DNA from: Methylophilaceae bacterium
GTDB taxonomy: Bacteria > Pseudomonadota > Gammaproteobacteria > Burkholderiales > Methylophilaceae
Length of the DNA: 64,000 nt
Direction of reading: 5' to 3'
Assembly: GCA_905339275.1 (NCBI GenBank)
Contig: CAJPFK010000004.1
Location: 124,001-188,000, forward strand
A program made the translations under genes and the position numbers. Shown piece after piece: positions 54,679 to 62,963 of this stretch. The notes under the pieces are model-generated. The model did no database searches, had not been told where the DNA came from, and worked only from the letters and a program-made list of their open reading frames with translations. The first letter of the stretch is position 1. Every line of letters begins with the position of its first letter.

Positions 54679-55318
54679 TCCTGACTGGCAGGTCGATCTG
54701 ACCCGCTACCCGTCTTCCCGGCCCCTGCTCAAGGAACAATCGCTCTGGGCTGTCTGGGTCTACCGTTTCGGCAGGCGTGTAGACCGGTTCAAGGACAGCT
54801 TATGGAAGCGCTTCATGACCGGGGTTTACTGGCTGCTGTTCCGCATTGTCGAAACCCTGTTGGCCACCAGCATTCCAAAATCCGCCTGGATCGGCCCCGG
54901 CCTGCGGATCTGGCATTTCGGCAGCATATTCATCCACCCCGACACGATCATAGGCGCCAATTGCACGCTGCGCCAGGGCGTTACCATAGGCAATCGCCAT
55001 CCGGGCGGGGCGGTGCCGGTCATCGGCAATGATGTGGAATTCGGCGCTTATGCCCAGGTGCTGGGCGGCATCAGGATAGGAGATGGTTGCAAGATCGGCG
55101 CCATGTCCGTGGTGCTTTGCGATGTGCCTGATGGTGCGACCGCTGTAGGCGTGCCTGCCGTCATTGTGGAAAAAAAGACGGGCGATGAAGGTCAGCCCGC
55201 CATCCTGAAAGCGAAAGCGGAGGAAGCGGATGTGGAATACCTGCAGGACCAGCGGGTATCGCGCCGCCGGCCATGGTCCTATTCGCATCGAGGCAATCGC
55301 GTGGGTGCGCAGCGTTGA
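54668..55318 (+). CDS. serine-acetyltransferase-like hexapeptide acyltransferase
   Basis: A 216-residue protein with a left-handed beta-helix: WIGPGLRIWHFGSIFIHPDTIIGANCTLRQGVTIGN and GNDVEFGAYAQVLGGIRIGDGCKIGAMSVV, the CysE-like imperfect hexapeptide pattern with a catalytic His in the IWHFG strand. Inside a polysaccharide operon it is more likely a sugar O-acetyltransferase than a cysteine biosynthesis enzyme. Confidence 0.88.
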   Translation: MQYDPDWQVDLTRYPSSRPLLKEQSLWAVWVYRFGRRVDRFKDSLWKRFMTGVYWLLFRIVETLLATSIPKSAWIGPGLRIWHFGSIFIHPDTIIGANCTLRQGVTIGNRHPGGAVPVIGNDVEFGAYAQVLGGIRIGDGCKIGAMSVVLCDVPDGATAVGVPAVIVEKKTGDEGQPAILKAKAEEADVEYLQDQRVSRRRPWSYSHRGNRVGAQR

Positions 55319-55471
55319 TATGGCGCAACCTGCAGCCCGGCATCACCGCTTTGCGGGCGGTGTTTCATACCCGGCGCTGTTTGCGCAGCGGCTGCAATTA
55401 CCCGGGTTGCCTGGCCGTTTCGCCAGATGAAGCTTTTCTTCCGGTGATGGCCGGACCATCAGGGAGGCAGG

Positions 55472-56455
55472 GTGGCCGCTGAACGATTTGCAGTCCTTGA
55501 TGGATGGCGCGCAGTCAGCATCCTGCTGGTCCTTGCCGCGCATCTCCTGCCGCTCGGCCCTAATCCCCTGCACCTGAATGTTGCCGCAGGATTGCTGGGG
55601 ATGGGGCTGTTTTTTACGTTATCAGGCTTTCTCATTACCCATTTCCTGCTGGGTTCCACCAATATCGTTGATTTCATGATTCGCCGGTTCGCACGCATTC
55701 TGCCGCTGATCTGGCTTTATATGGCGGTGGTTTTTGCAATTCACCCGGTTACCGGCGAAGTGTGGATGGCGCATTTCCTTTTTTATGCCAACTATCCGCC
55801 AAAACCGCTGATCCCGGTAACGGATCATCTCTGGTCCCTGTGTGTCGAGATGCACTTCTATATCGGTATTGCGCTGCTGGTCATATTGTTCAGGAAAAAG
55901 GGATTATTGCTGCTGCCGGCAATTTGTATCGGGTTTACCCTTCTAAGGGTCGTGAACGGCGTGCATTTTTCCGTCATCACACATTACCGCATTGATGATA
56001 TTCTGGCTGGTGCAGTGTTGGCGCTGATTTACCACGACCGGCTGGGTTCCGCGCTGCGAATGCTGGTTACCCGCACCAACCCCGGTCTCGTCCTGCTCCT
56101 GCTGCTGATTTCCTCCCATCCGGATAGCGGGTTCATGCAATACCTGCGCCCCTACTTTTGCGCGGCCCTGGTCGGCATCACCCTGTTCAATGACAAGACC
56201 GTACCCGTACTCAACCATCACCTGATGGCTTATATCGGGGCAATTTCCTTTGCGCTGTATGTGATCCACCCGCTGCTTGCTTCCACCTGGCTGGGAAGCG
56301 GCGAAGACTGGGAGAAATACGCCAAGCGGCCCTTGCTGTTCCTCGTCCTGCTGGTTTGCGCGCATGCCTCGACTTTTTACTACGAGCGCAGGTGGATTGA
56401 ATTCGGCCGGAGGCTATCTTGCAAAATGAAAAACAGGAGGTCGTTATGGGTTTAA
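55472..56455 (+). CDS. acyltransferase family 3 (OafA-like)
   Basis: A 327-residue membrane protein with ~9-10 helices and the acyltransferase-3 motifs DGWRAVSILLVLAAHLLP (His early), RRFARILPLIWLY and WSLCVEMHFYIG. It probably O-acetylates the polymer or its lipid intermediate. The start is a GTG with AGGGAGG upstream. The next gene starts inside its end. Confidence 0.9.
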   Translation: MAAERFAVLDGWRAVSILLVLAAHLLPLGPNPLHLNVAAGLLGMGLFFTLSGFLITHFLLGSTNIVDFMIRRFARILPLIWLYMAVVFAIHPVTGEVWMAHFLFYANYPPKPLIPVTDHLWSLCVEMHFYIGIALLVILFRKKGLLLLPAICIGFTLLRVVNGVHFSVITHYRIDDILAGAVLALIYHDRLGSALRMLVTRTNPGLVLLLLLISSHPDSGFMQYLRPYFCAALVGITLFNDKTVPVLNHHLMAYIGAISFALYVIHPLLASTWLGSGEDWEKYAKRPLLFLVLLVCAHASTFYYERRWIEFGRRLSCKMKNRRSLWV

Positions 56456-57441
56456 GTAAGCAATGGAGGATAGGGCTTTTTCTGGCAGGCCTGTCGGTCC
56501 AGTTCAATGCAGGCGCGCAGCCGGTCATGACAGATTCGGTCTTTTCCCCTGACAGTTTCTGGTACACGCCGATTCCGGCAGAGGCGCCGCTCCATCCGGA
56601 TTCTGCTGCCTATGTCGCTGATTTCCTGCGGCAGAAGAAAGCATTTTATGGCAACGTCCATGTCAACACCAGGCAGTATGCCAGCCCGGTATACGTTGCC
56701 GCTGATGATATTCCTGCAGTCAAGGTCGTGGAATGGGATTGCCAGAAAAAGGGTTTCAGGGATACCGCGCTCGCGGAGCAGTGGGCCGCAGTGCCGATTC
56801 CGGAATATGCGGAACCTTCCAGGGGAACGGATGGCGAAATGACCGTCTACCAGCCTTCGACCGATACGATATGGGAGTTCTGGCAGGCCAGGAAGGTGAA
56901 TGGGCAATGGCAGGCCTGCTGGGGCGGGCGCTTGCGCAATGCATCAGGGAATCCGGGAATTTTCGATAAGCATTACGGCACGACGGCAACCAGCCTCCCT
57001 TTTCTCGGCGGACAGGTTACCGCTGATGAGTTGAAACGCGGAGAGATCCGCCATGCCATAGGCATCGCCCTGGTCGAGACGGAGCATGCCGATATTTTTT
57101 CATGGCCGGCTGGCCGGTCCGACGGGTTCAATCCGAAAAAATTGCCGAACCGCATTCCTGAGGGAATCCGCATGCGCCTGGACCCAGCCGTGAACGTGGA
57201 TGCGCTGAAGATGAGCGACGCCGGCAAGGTCATCGCCAGGGCTGCCCAGAAATATGGATTTATCGTCTGGGACAAAGCCGGGTCGATATCCATTCGTGCG
57301 CAGAACCCGGTTTCATACACGGCGCTGGGTCAGCCGGACCCTTACCCGTCATTATTTGCCTACAAGCCGAATCATGCCTTTCTCGACGGCTTTCCGTGGG
57401 AGCGTTTGCAATTCCTGCCGATGAATTATGGAAAACCCTGA
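56446..57441 (+). CDS. exported protein of unknown function in the eps operon
   Basis: A 331-residue protein with a signal peptide (cleavage probably after NAGA, near residue 24) and no membrane anchor. The mature part carries many aromatic and Asp/Gly residues (SPDSFWYTPIPAEAPLHP, GTTATSLPFLGG, HAIGIALVETEHADIF) and recurs in secreted hypothetical proteins I cannot assign. It could process or modify the polymer outside the cytoplasm. The ATG at 56446 has AGGAGG upstream and overlaps the acyltransferase gene by 10 bases. Confidence 0.75.
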   Translation: MGLSKQWRIGLFLAGLSVQFNAGAQPVMTDSVFSPDSFWYTPIPAEAPLHPDSAAYVADFLRQKKAFYGNVHVNTRQYASPVYVAADDIPAVKVVEWDCQKKGFRDTALAEQWAAVPIPEYAEPSRGTDGEMTVYQPSTDTIWEFWQARKVNGQWQACWGGRLRNASGNPGIFDKHYGTTATSLPFLGGQVTADELKRGEIRHAIGIALVETEHADIFSWPAGRSDGFNPKKLPNRIPEGIRMRLDPAVNVDALKMSDAGKVIARAAQKYGFIVWDKAGSISIRAQNPVSYTALGQPDPYPSLFAYKPNHAFLDGFPWERLQFLPMNYGKP

Positions 57442-57696
57442 GCCTGCCATCGGCGTCTGCCTCAGGTGACACATTTTTATTTTTAAAATCATGGTGTTAT
57501 ATGTTGCTCATGCCTTGGCGTCGTGATGGGAAGACAATTTTGCCGCCACCGCCCGGCGTGGTTGTTTTTTTATTCAATAAATTCATATGGTTATGTTGTG
57601 GCATGGCATTTGCAACTAGTTGGAGAATTTACATAAACCCGGCCCGGCCTGCCGTTTGCCGGAAAAGCCGGGTTTGATTACGAGGAGTGAATACCA

Positions 57697-58695
57697 ATGA
57701 AAGTCCTGGTTGTAGGCGGGGCCGGCTATATCGGCTCCCATATGGTAAAGATGCTTGTGGATGAGGGACACAATGTGATTACCCTCGATAACCTGTCTTC
57801 AGGATTTCGCGATGCAGTGCTCGGTGGCGAGTTCGTTCAAGGCGATACTGCGGACAAAGCCGGGCTGGATGATGTATTCAAAACATACCGGCCCGATGCG
57901 GTTATGCACTTCGCTTCGTACATTCAGGTGGGCGAATCCGTCCAGCATCCCGACAGATATTATCTGAACAACTTCAGCAATACCCTGAATCTGCTGGATG
58001 CGATGGTGAAGCACCACGTGAATTACTTCCTGTTTTCGTCCACCGCGGCGATATTCGGCGAGCCCGAGTTTCTGCCTATCCATGAAACCCATCCCAAACG
58101 GCCATTGAATCCCTATGGCCGCTCAAAATGGATGGTCGAACAGGCACTGGCCGATTATGACCGGGCTTTCGGCCTGAAATCGGTGTGCCTGCGCTATTTC
58201 AATGCGGCAGGCGCAGACCCTTCCGGCGTACTGGGGGAACGCCACGAGCCGGAAACCCATCTGATACCGCTCGTCCTGCAGGCCCTTTCCGGCAGGCGCT
58301 CCCGGATTACGGTATACGGCCGCGACTATGACACACCGGATGGCACCTGCATCCGCGATTACATTCATGTGGTCGATATCTGCCGCGCACATTCCATGGC
58401 GCTGACCAGGCTCATGGCCAACGATTACAGTTGCCACTACAACCTGGGGAATGGTTCGGGGTTCTCGGTACAGCAGGTGATCGATGCGGCGGAACGGGTT
58501 ACGGGCCGCAAGGTCCGGGTGGACGAAGGGCCGCGCCGCCAGGGAGATCCTGCGCGCTTGATTGCGGATGCAACGCTGGCCCGCGAGGAACTGGGCTGGC
58601 AGCCGGTCTACTCCGACCTGGAAACCATCATCCTTCATGCCTGGTGCTGGGAGGCCCTCCACCATTCGACGGAATTCAGAAAACTTCTTGCCTGA
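57697..58695 (+). CDS. galE: UDP-glucose 4-epimerase
   Basis: A 332-residue extended SDR. NAD motif GGAGYIGSHMV near residue 7, the active-site SSTAAIFG and YGRSKWMVE (Tyr-x-x-x-Lys) and the DYIHVVDIC region are present. It interconverts UDP-glucose and UDP-galactose. The ATG at 57697 has GAGGAG upstream. It lies before galU, the two supplying nucleotide sugars for the polymer. Confidence 0.95.
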   Translation: MKVLVVGGAGYIGSHMVKMLVDEGHNVITLDNLSSGFRDAVLGGEFVQGDTADKAGLDDVFKTYRPDAVMHFASYIQVGESVQHPDRYYLNNFSNTLNLLDAMVKHHVNYFLFSSTAAIFGEPEFLPIHETHPKRPLNPYGRSKWMVEQALADYDRAFGLKSVCLRYFNAAGADPSGVLGERHEPETHLIPLVLQALSGRRSRITVYGRDYDTPDGTCIRDYIHVVDICRAHSMALTRLMANDYSCHYNLGNGSGFSVQQVIDAAERVTGRKVRVDEGPRRQGDPARLIADATLAREELGWQPVYSDLETIILHAWCWEALHHSTEFRKLLA

Positions 58696-58734
58696 CCGGC
58701 CAACCGGAAATCCTACAGAAAACCTCCGTAAATC

Positions 58735-59616
58735 ATGAAAAAAGTAACTAAAGCCGTATTCCCTGTTGCGGGCCTCGGCACGCGATTCCTGCCGGCCACC
58801 AAGGCCAATCCGAAAGAGATGCTGCCAGTGGTGGATAAACCGCTGATCCAGTATGCCGTCGAAGAAGCTGTCGCAGCCGGCATCACTGATCTGATTTTTA
58901 TCACGGGGCGCAACAAGCGCTCGATTTCCGATCATTTCGACATGGCCTACGAGCTTGAGAATGAACTGGAGCGGGCTGGCAAGAAACAGTTGCTGACGCT
59001 GGTGCAGAACATCGTGCCTAGCCACGTCAATTGCATTTACATCCGGCAGACGCGGGCATTGGGTTTGGGCCATGCCGTGCTGCTGGCAAAACCGGTTATC
59101 AATGATGATGCCTTTGCCGTCGTGCTGGCAGATGATTTGCTGGATGGTAAAACACCCGTCATGAAGCAGATGGTCGATGCTTATGACTACTATCGCTGTT
59201 CCTTGCTCGGCGTGGAGGATGTTCCCGCGGACCAGACCCGGAGTTACGGCATCGTCGCGACCAATCCTGTCAGTGACGGTATCGAGCAGGTATCGGCGAT
59301 TGTTGAAAAGCCCGCCCCTGAAGATGCGCCCTCCACCCTGGGCGTGGTGGGCCGTTATATCCTCACGCCCAGGATTTTCCATCACCTTGAGCGTATCAGG
59401 CCGGGGTCGGGCAACGAGGTCCAGCTTACGGACGGGATTTCAGGACTCATCGATGAAGAGCAGGTGCTGGCCTATCGATTCAACGGTGTGCGCTACGACT
59501 GCGGATCCAAGGCGGGATATCTCGAAGCTACGGTAAGGCTGGGTTTGCGCCACCCCGAATGTGGCGCTGAATTTCGTGCTTTGCTCGAATCCATTTTTAC
59601 AAAAAAACAGAAGTAA
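58735..59616 (+). CDS. galU: UTP-glucose-1-phosphate uridylyltransferase
   Basis: A 293-residue nucleotidyltransferase. The G-x-G-T-R-F-L-P signature ([20 protein letters not shown]), LADDLLDG and [11 protein letters not shown] are classical GalU features. It makes UDP-glucose from UTP and glucose 1-phosphate. It starts 39 bases after galE. Confidence 0.96.
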   Translation: MKKVTKAVFPVAGLGTRFLPATKANPKEMLPVVDKPLIQYAVEEAVAAGITDLIFITGRNKRSISDHFDMAYELENELERAGKKQLLTLVQNIVPSHVNCIYIRQTRALGLGHAVLLAKPVINDDAFAVVLADDLLDGKTPVMKQMVDAYDYYRCSLLGVEDVPADQTRSYGIVATNPVSDGIEQVSAIVEKPAPEDAPSTLGVVGRYILTPRIFHHLERIRPGSGNEVQLTDGISGLIDEEQVLAYRFNGVRYDCGSKAGYLEATVRLGLRHPECGAEFRALLESIFTKKQK

Positions 59617-59633
59617 TATATAAACTGGATATC

Positions 59634-60839
59634 ATGAAGATCCATTATTTAAACAGTAGATGGATATTGATTGCACTGATGGCCATGCCGGTAAAAGGCA
59701 TGGCCGATGCCGAGGATAGCCTGAATTTTGTGGCAGGCGCAGGCATACGGTTTGAGGATAACCTGTTCCGGCTGTCTGATTCGGTGGATACGGACACATT
59801 GCCGGGCAAGCCGCACAAATCCGATTTGCTGTATTCGGCGAATGCCGGCATCAAGATAGACAAGCCCTATTCCCAGCAGCGTTTTCAGCTTGATCTGCTC
59901 GCAACCGGGAATAAATTCCAGCACAACAGTTTTCTCGATTTCACCGGGTTCGATTATCGCGCAGCCTGGTTATGGCACCTGACGCCGCGCATCAGCGGCA
60001 TCCTGCTGGCGAATCAGGAGCAGCGACTGGTCAACTTTGCCGATTTCCGCGAGTTTGACGAGAATAATATCCAGACTAACCAGGTGCGCCTGTTCAATGT
60101 GGATGCGGATATCGGCGCAGGCATGCATTTGATCGGCGGCGTGATGGAAGTGCGTTCCCGCAACAGCCGGACCTTTACTGCCGTAGGCGATTATGTGCAG
60201 CGGGGCGGGGAGTTCGGCGTGAAATACCTTGCGCCATCGAACAGCCATGTATCCCTGGTGCAGCGCAGGTTGCAGGGAGAATACCGCGATCGCGAACTCG
60301 ATTCGCTAGCCCAACTCGATACCGGGTTTGATCAAAACGAGACGGAAGCGAAGCTTAACTGGAAGCTGACCGGAAAATCGACGATTGATGCCAGGCTGGG
60401 CTATGTAGACCGCGACCATGACAACTTCCCGGAGCGCGATTACAGCGGCATGGTCGGCAAGCTGGAATATCAGTGGGCCGCCACCGGCAAGCTGCAATTG
60501 AACACCTCGTTGTCAAGAAACCTGTTCAGTTTCCAGGAAGACGCCAACAGCTACTATATTGCAGAGACGTTTTCATTCGGCCCCATATGGAAAGTGACCG
60601 CCAAGAGCACGCTACGGGCACGCTACGACATAAGCGACCGGGATTACCGTGGCGCCATCGTACTGGCATCATCGCTGCGCCAGGATACCGTGCAGTCCTT
60701 TATCATTTTCGGCGACTGGCAGGCCACCAGGAATATTCTGGTCAGCGGTACCCTGCAACACGACAGGCGATCCTCCAATGTGGAAAATTTCGACTACGAT
60801 GCCAATGCCGTCGGCATTTCAGCCCAGCTTTTATTTTAG
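59634..60839 (+). CDS. epsL: EpsL-like outer-membrane beta-barrel protein
   Basis: A 401-residue protein with a signal peptide ending near GMADA. Alternating polar/aromatic strands (RAAWLWHLTPRISGILLANQ, TIDARLGYVDRDHDNF, TLRARYDISDRDYRG) and the final Phe-ended strand LLF mark an outer-membrane barrel. It belongs to the EpsL class found with exosortase B-linked eps loci, thought to help export or anchoring. It starts 17 bases after galU. Confidence 0.86.
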   Translation: MKIHYLNSRWILIALMAMPVKGMADAEDSLNFVAGAGIRFEDNLFRLSDSVDTDTLPGKPHKSDLLYSANAGIKIDKPYSQQRFQLDLLATGNKFQHNSFLDFTGFDYRAAWLWHLTPRISGILLANQEQRLVNFADFREFDENNIQTNQVRLFNVDADIGAGMHLIGGVMEVRSRNSRTFTAVGDYVQRGGEFGVKYLAPSNSHVSLVQRRLQGEYRDRELDSLAQLDTGFDQNETEAKLNWKLTGKSTIDARLGYVDRDHDNFPERDYSGMVGKLEYQWAATGKLQLNTSLSRNLFSFQEDANSYYIAETFSFGPIWKVTAKSTLRARYDISDRDYRGAIVLASSLRQDTVQSFIIFGDWQATRNILVSGTLQHDRRSSNVENFDYDANAVGISAQLLF

Positions 60840-61028
60840 CCGGCAGCCTTAACATAAATCCAAATGTGGGCCGGGGCCATCCGTCGCCCGATGTCGGTCC
60901 ATTCCATGCGCCATGACGCCGTTAATGATTTATTCCGTCGCATATATCATTTGAAGTTAAGCAAGGTAGATGTTAAGAATCCAGGTCTTCATAATGGAAG
61001 TTTCACTGATTGAATAGTTGAGGTCGAT

Positions 61029-61812
61029 ATGAAACTGAATCTAGCTGACAAAGTGGCCTTGGTCACTGCCTCTTCATCCGGCATAGGCCTGGAAATCGCC
61101 AAATCCCTGGCGAGCGAAGGCGCCAGCGTCATTATCAACGGGCGTAGCCAGGCCAGCGTCGATAAGGCGATCAGTCACATCAGAAGCAGCGTTCAGCCGG
61201 ATGCCAGGCTGATTTGCGGATAACGGAACCCGGGCAGGAACCGACGCTACCGTTAACCGGTTTCCGCAGGTGGATATACTTGTCAACAATCTTGGCATTT
61301 ACGAAGCAGTAGGGTTTTTTGAAGAGACGGATGAAGATTGGCAGCACTTGTTCGAAGTGAACATTATGAGCGGCGTGAGGCTGGCAAGGCATTATTTGAG
61401 CCGCATGCTGGAATCAGGCACCGGCCGCATCGTATTTATTTCAAGTGAATCCGGAATAAGCCCGGCCCCTGAAATGGCGCACTATAGCGCGACCAAAACC
61501 ATGCAACTGGGCATTTCACGCTCGTTGGCGGAGTTGACCAGGAATACCGAAGTAACGGTCAATGCGGTGCTGCCAGGCCCTACCCGGACGGAAGGCGTGG
61601 AAAAGTTCATACGGGATATCTACCCGGACCTGCCATTAAAGGCGGCGGAACAGAAGTTCATGGCCGAGAACCGCCCCTCGTCCCTGATTGCCCGCCTGAT
61701 CGACCCATCGGAGATCGGGGATATCGTGGCGTTCATCTGCAGTGACCGTGTTGCCGTAATCAATGGCGCAACGATACGGGCCGAGGGCGGCCTGGTGAGA
61801 ACGGCCTTTTAA
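61029..61812 (+). pseudogene. SDR-family dehydrogenase, frameshifted
   Basis: Residues from frame one (61029, [20 protein letters not shown]) give the NAD-binding start, then a stop after LICG at about 61223. The remainder ([36 protein letters not shown] with Ser/Tyr/Lys) continues in frame plus one to 61812. The join falls around 61212-61222, consistent with one inserted or two deleted bases. If the frame were repaired it would be a full-length ~260-residue reductase. Role unknown. Confidence 0.78.
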
Positions 61813-61864
61813 GTGCGCCGTCTATTGGCGATTAACCGAAGGCCGTATGGCCCCAATTCGCGTT

Positions 61865-61900
61865 ACAACACCCCTGGCTGCATGCAGCCAGGGGTGTTGT
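61865..61900. terminator. 36-bp perfect palindrome, probable transcription terminator
   Basis: ACAACACCCCTGGCTGCA is followed immediately by its exact reverse complement (18+18, no spacer). It lies downstream of the broken SDR gene. T-rich bases begin only ~13 bases after it (TTCCTTTTCTTTT), so termination strength is uncertain. It could also form a cruciform. Confidence 0.7.
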
Positions 61901-61997
61901 GCAATAAAGAAGTTCCTTTTCTTTTATTTTCAATGCATTAAAATCATTCCATAAACAGTACTTGCTTGTGTTTTGCGAACCACCTGCTGGCATTGAA

Positions 61998-62963
61998 ATG
62001 ACCTTTCAGGCTAAAAATTCCGGTAATGGCTCACGCGTAAAAGTGGGCGTGGTCGGGGTAGGCTACCTGGGGCGCCTGCATGCCCGCATTTACGCGGCAA
62101 TGCCGGAGGTTGTACTGGTCGGCGTCGTCGACGCCGATGCCGCGACTGCGCGCGCCATCGCCGCAGAGCATGGCTGCAAGGCGTGGACGGATGCCAGCCA
62201 GCTCATGGGCCGCGTGCATGCGGTCAGTATTGTTGTGCCCACCCTGTATCACGCACAGGTTGCCTATCCCTTTCTGCAGGCAGGCGTACATGTCCTGCTG
62301 GAAAAACCCATTGCCTCCTCCCTTGCGGAAGCCGAAACGCTGGTTGCTGCCGCAGAACGGTCGAATGCGATACTGCAGATCGGCCATATCGAACGCTTCA
62401 ACGCCGGCATCATGGCATTGGCTGCCCGCGTGAGCCAGCCGCGATTTATCGAAGCGCATCGCCTGGGTGTTTTTGTCGACCGGGCGGCCGATGTCGATGT
62501 GGTCACCGACCTGATGATTCACGATATCGATATTGTGATGTCGCTGGTGAAGTCCGGTATCCGTACGATTGCGGCGGACGGCATCCGGGTGATTACCGAT
62601 CAGGTCGATATCGCCAATGCCCGTATTGAATTCGATAACGGTGCGGTCGCCAATGTTACCGCCAGCCGTGTTTCCAATAAGCGGTTGCGCCGCATCCGTG
62701 TTTTCGGCAGTGATTGTTACTACGGTCTGGATTATATCGACCAGAAACTTGAAATGGCCCATGCCGTACCGGATGTAAATGGAGGCAAATGGCCCCGGAT
62801 CGCCACCAGGCGGCTGGCTGTAACACCGCATCCGCCGCTGGAAGCCGAGCTTGACCATTTCATCCGTGCCGTGAAAGGCAGCAGCCCGCCGCTCGTGGAT
62901 GGGCACGTCGGCCTGGAGGCATTGCGCGTGGCGCTGCTGGTCAGGGAGAGGATCGCGTTATGA
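61998..62963 (+). CDS. Gfo/Idh/MocA-family oxidoreductase
   Basis: A 321-residue NAD(P)-dependent sugar oxidoreductase: Rossmann motif GVVGVGYLGRLHAR near residue 17 and the EKPI motif (Lys103) are clear; the C-terminal domain includes DLMIHDIDIV and KRLRRIRVFG. Such enzymes make nucleotide keto-sugars (WbpB/WlbA type). The next gene is a DegT aminotransferase with ATGA overlap, so a 3-amino sugar precursor is likely (inference). The ATG at 61998 is preferred to an upstream TTG. Confidence 0.9.
   Translation: MTFQAKNSGNGSRVKVGVVGVGYLGRLHARIYAAMPEVVLVGVVDADAATARAIAAEHGCKAWTDASQLMGRVHAVSIVVPTLYHAQVAYPFLQAGVHVLLEKPIASSLAEAETLVAAAERSNAILQIGHIERFNAGIMALAARVSQPRFIEAHRLGVFVDRAADVDVVTDLMIHDIDIVMSLVKSGIRTIAADGIRVITDQVDIANARIEFDNGAVANVTASRVSNKRLRRIRVFGSDCYYGLDYIDQKLEMAHAVPDVNGGKWPRIATRRLAVTPHPPLEAELDHFIRAVKGSSPPLVDGHVGLEALRVALLVRERIAL

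Noticed and set aside
58123..59385. 420-codon minus-strand frame opposite galE and galU
   Set aside because: Both genes on the other strand are certain; the frame crosses the gap between them and has no recognisable domain.
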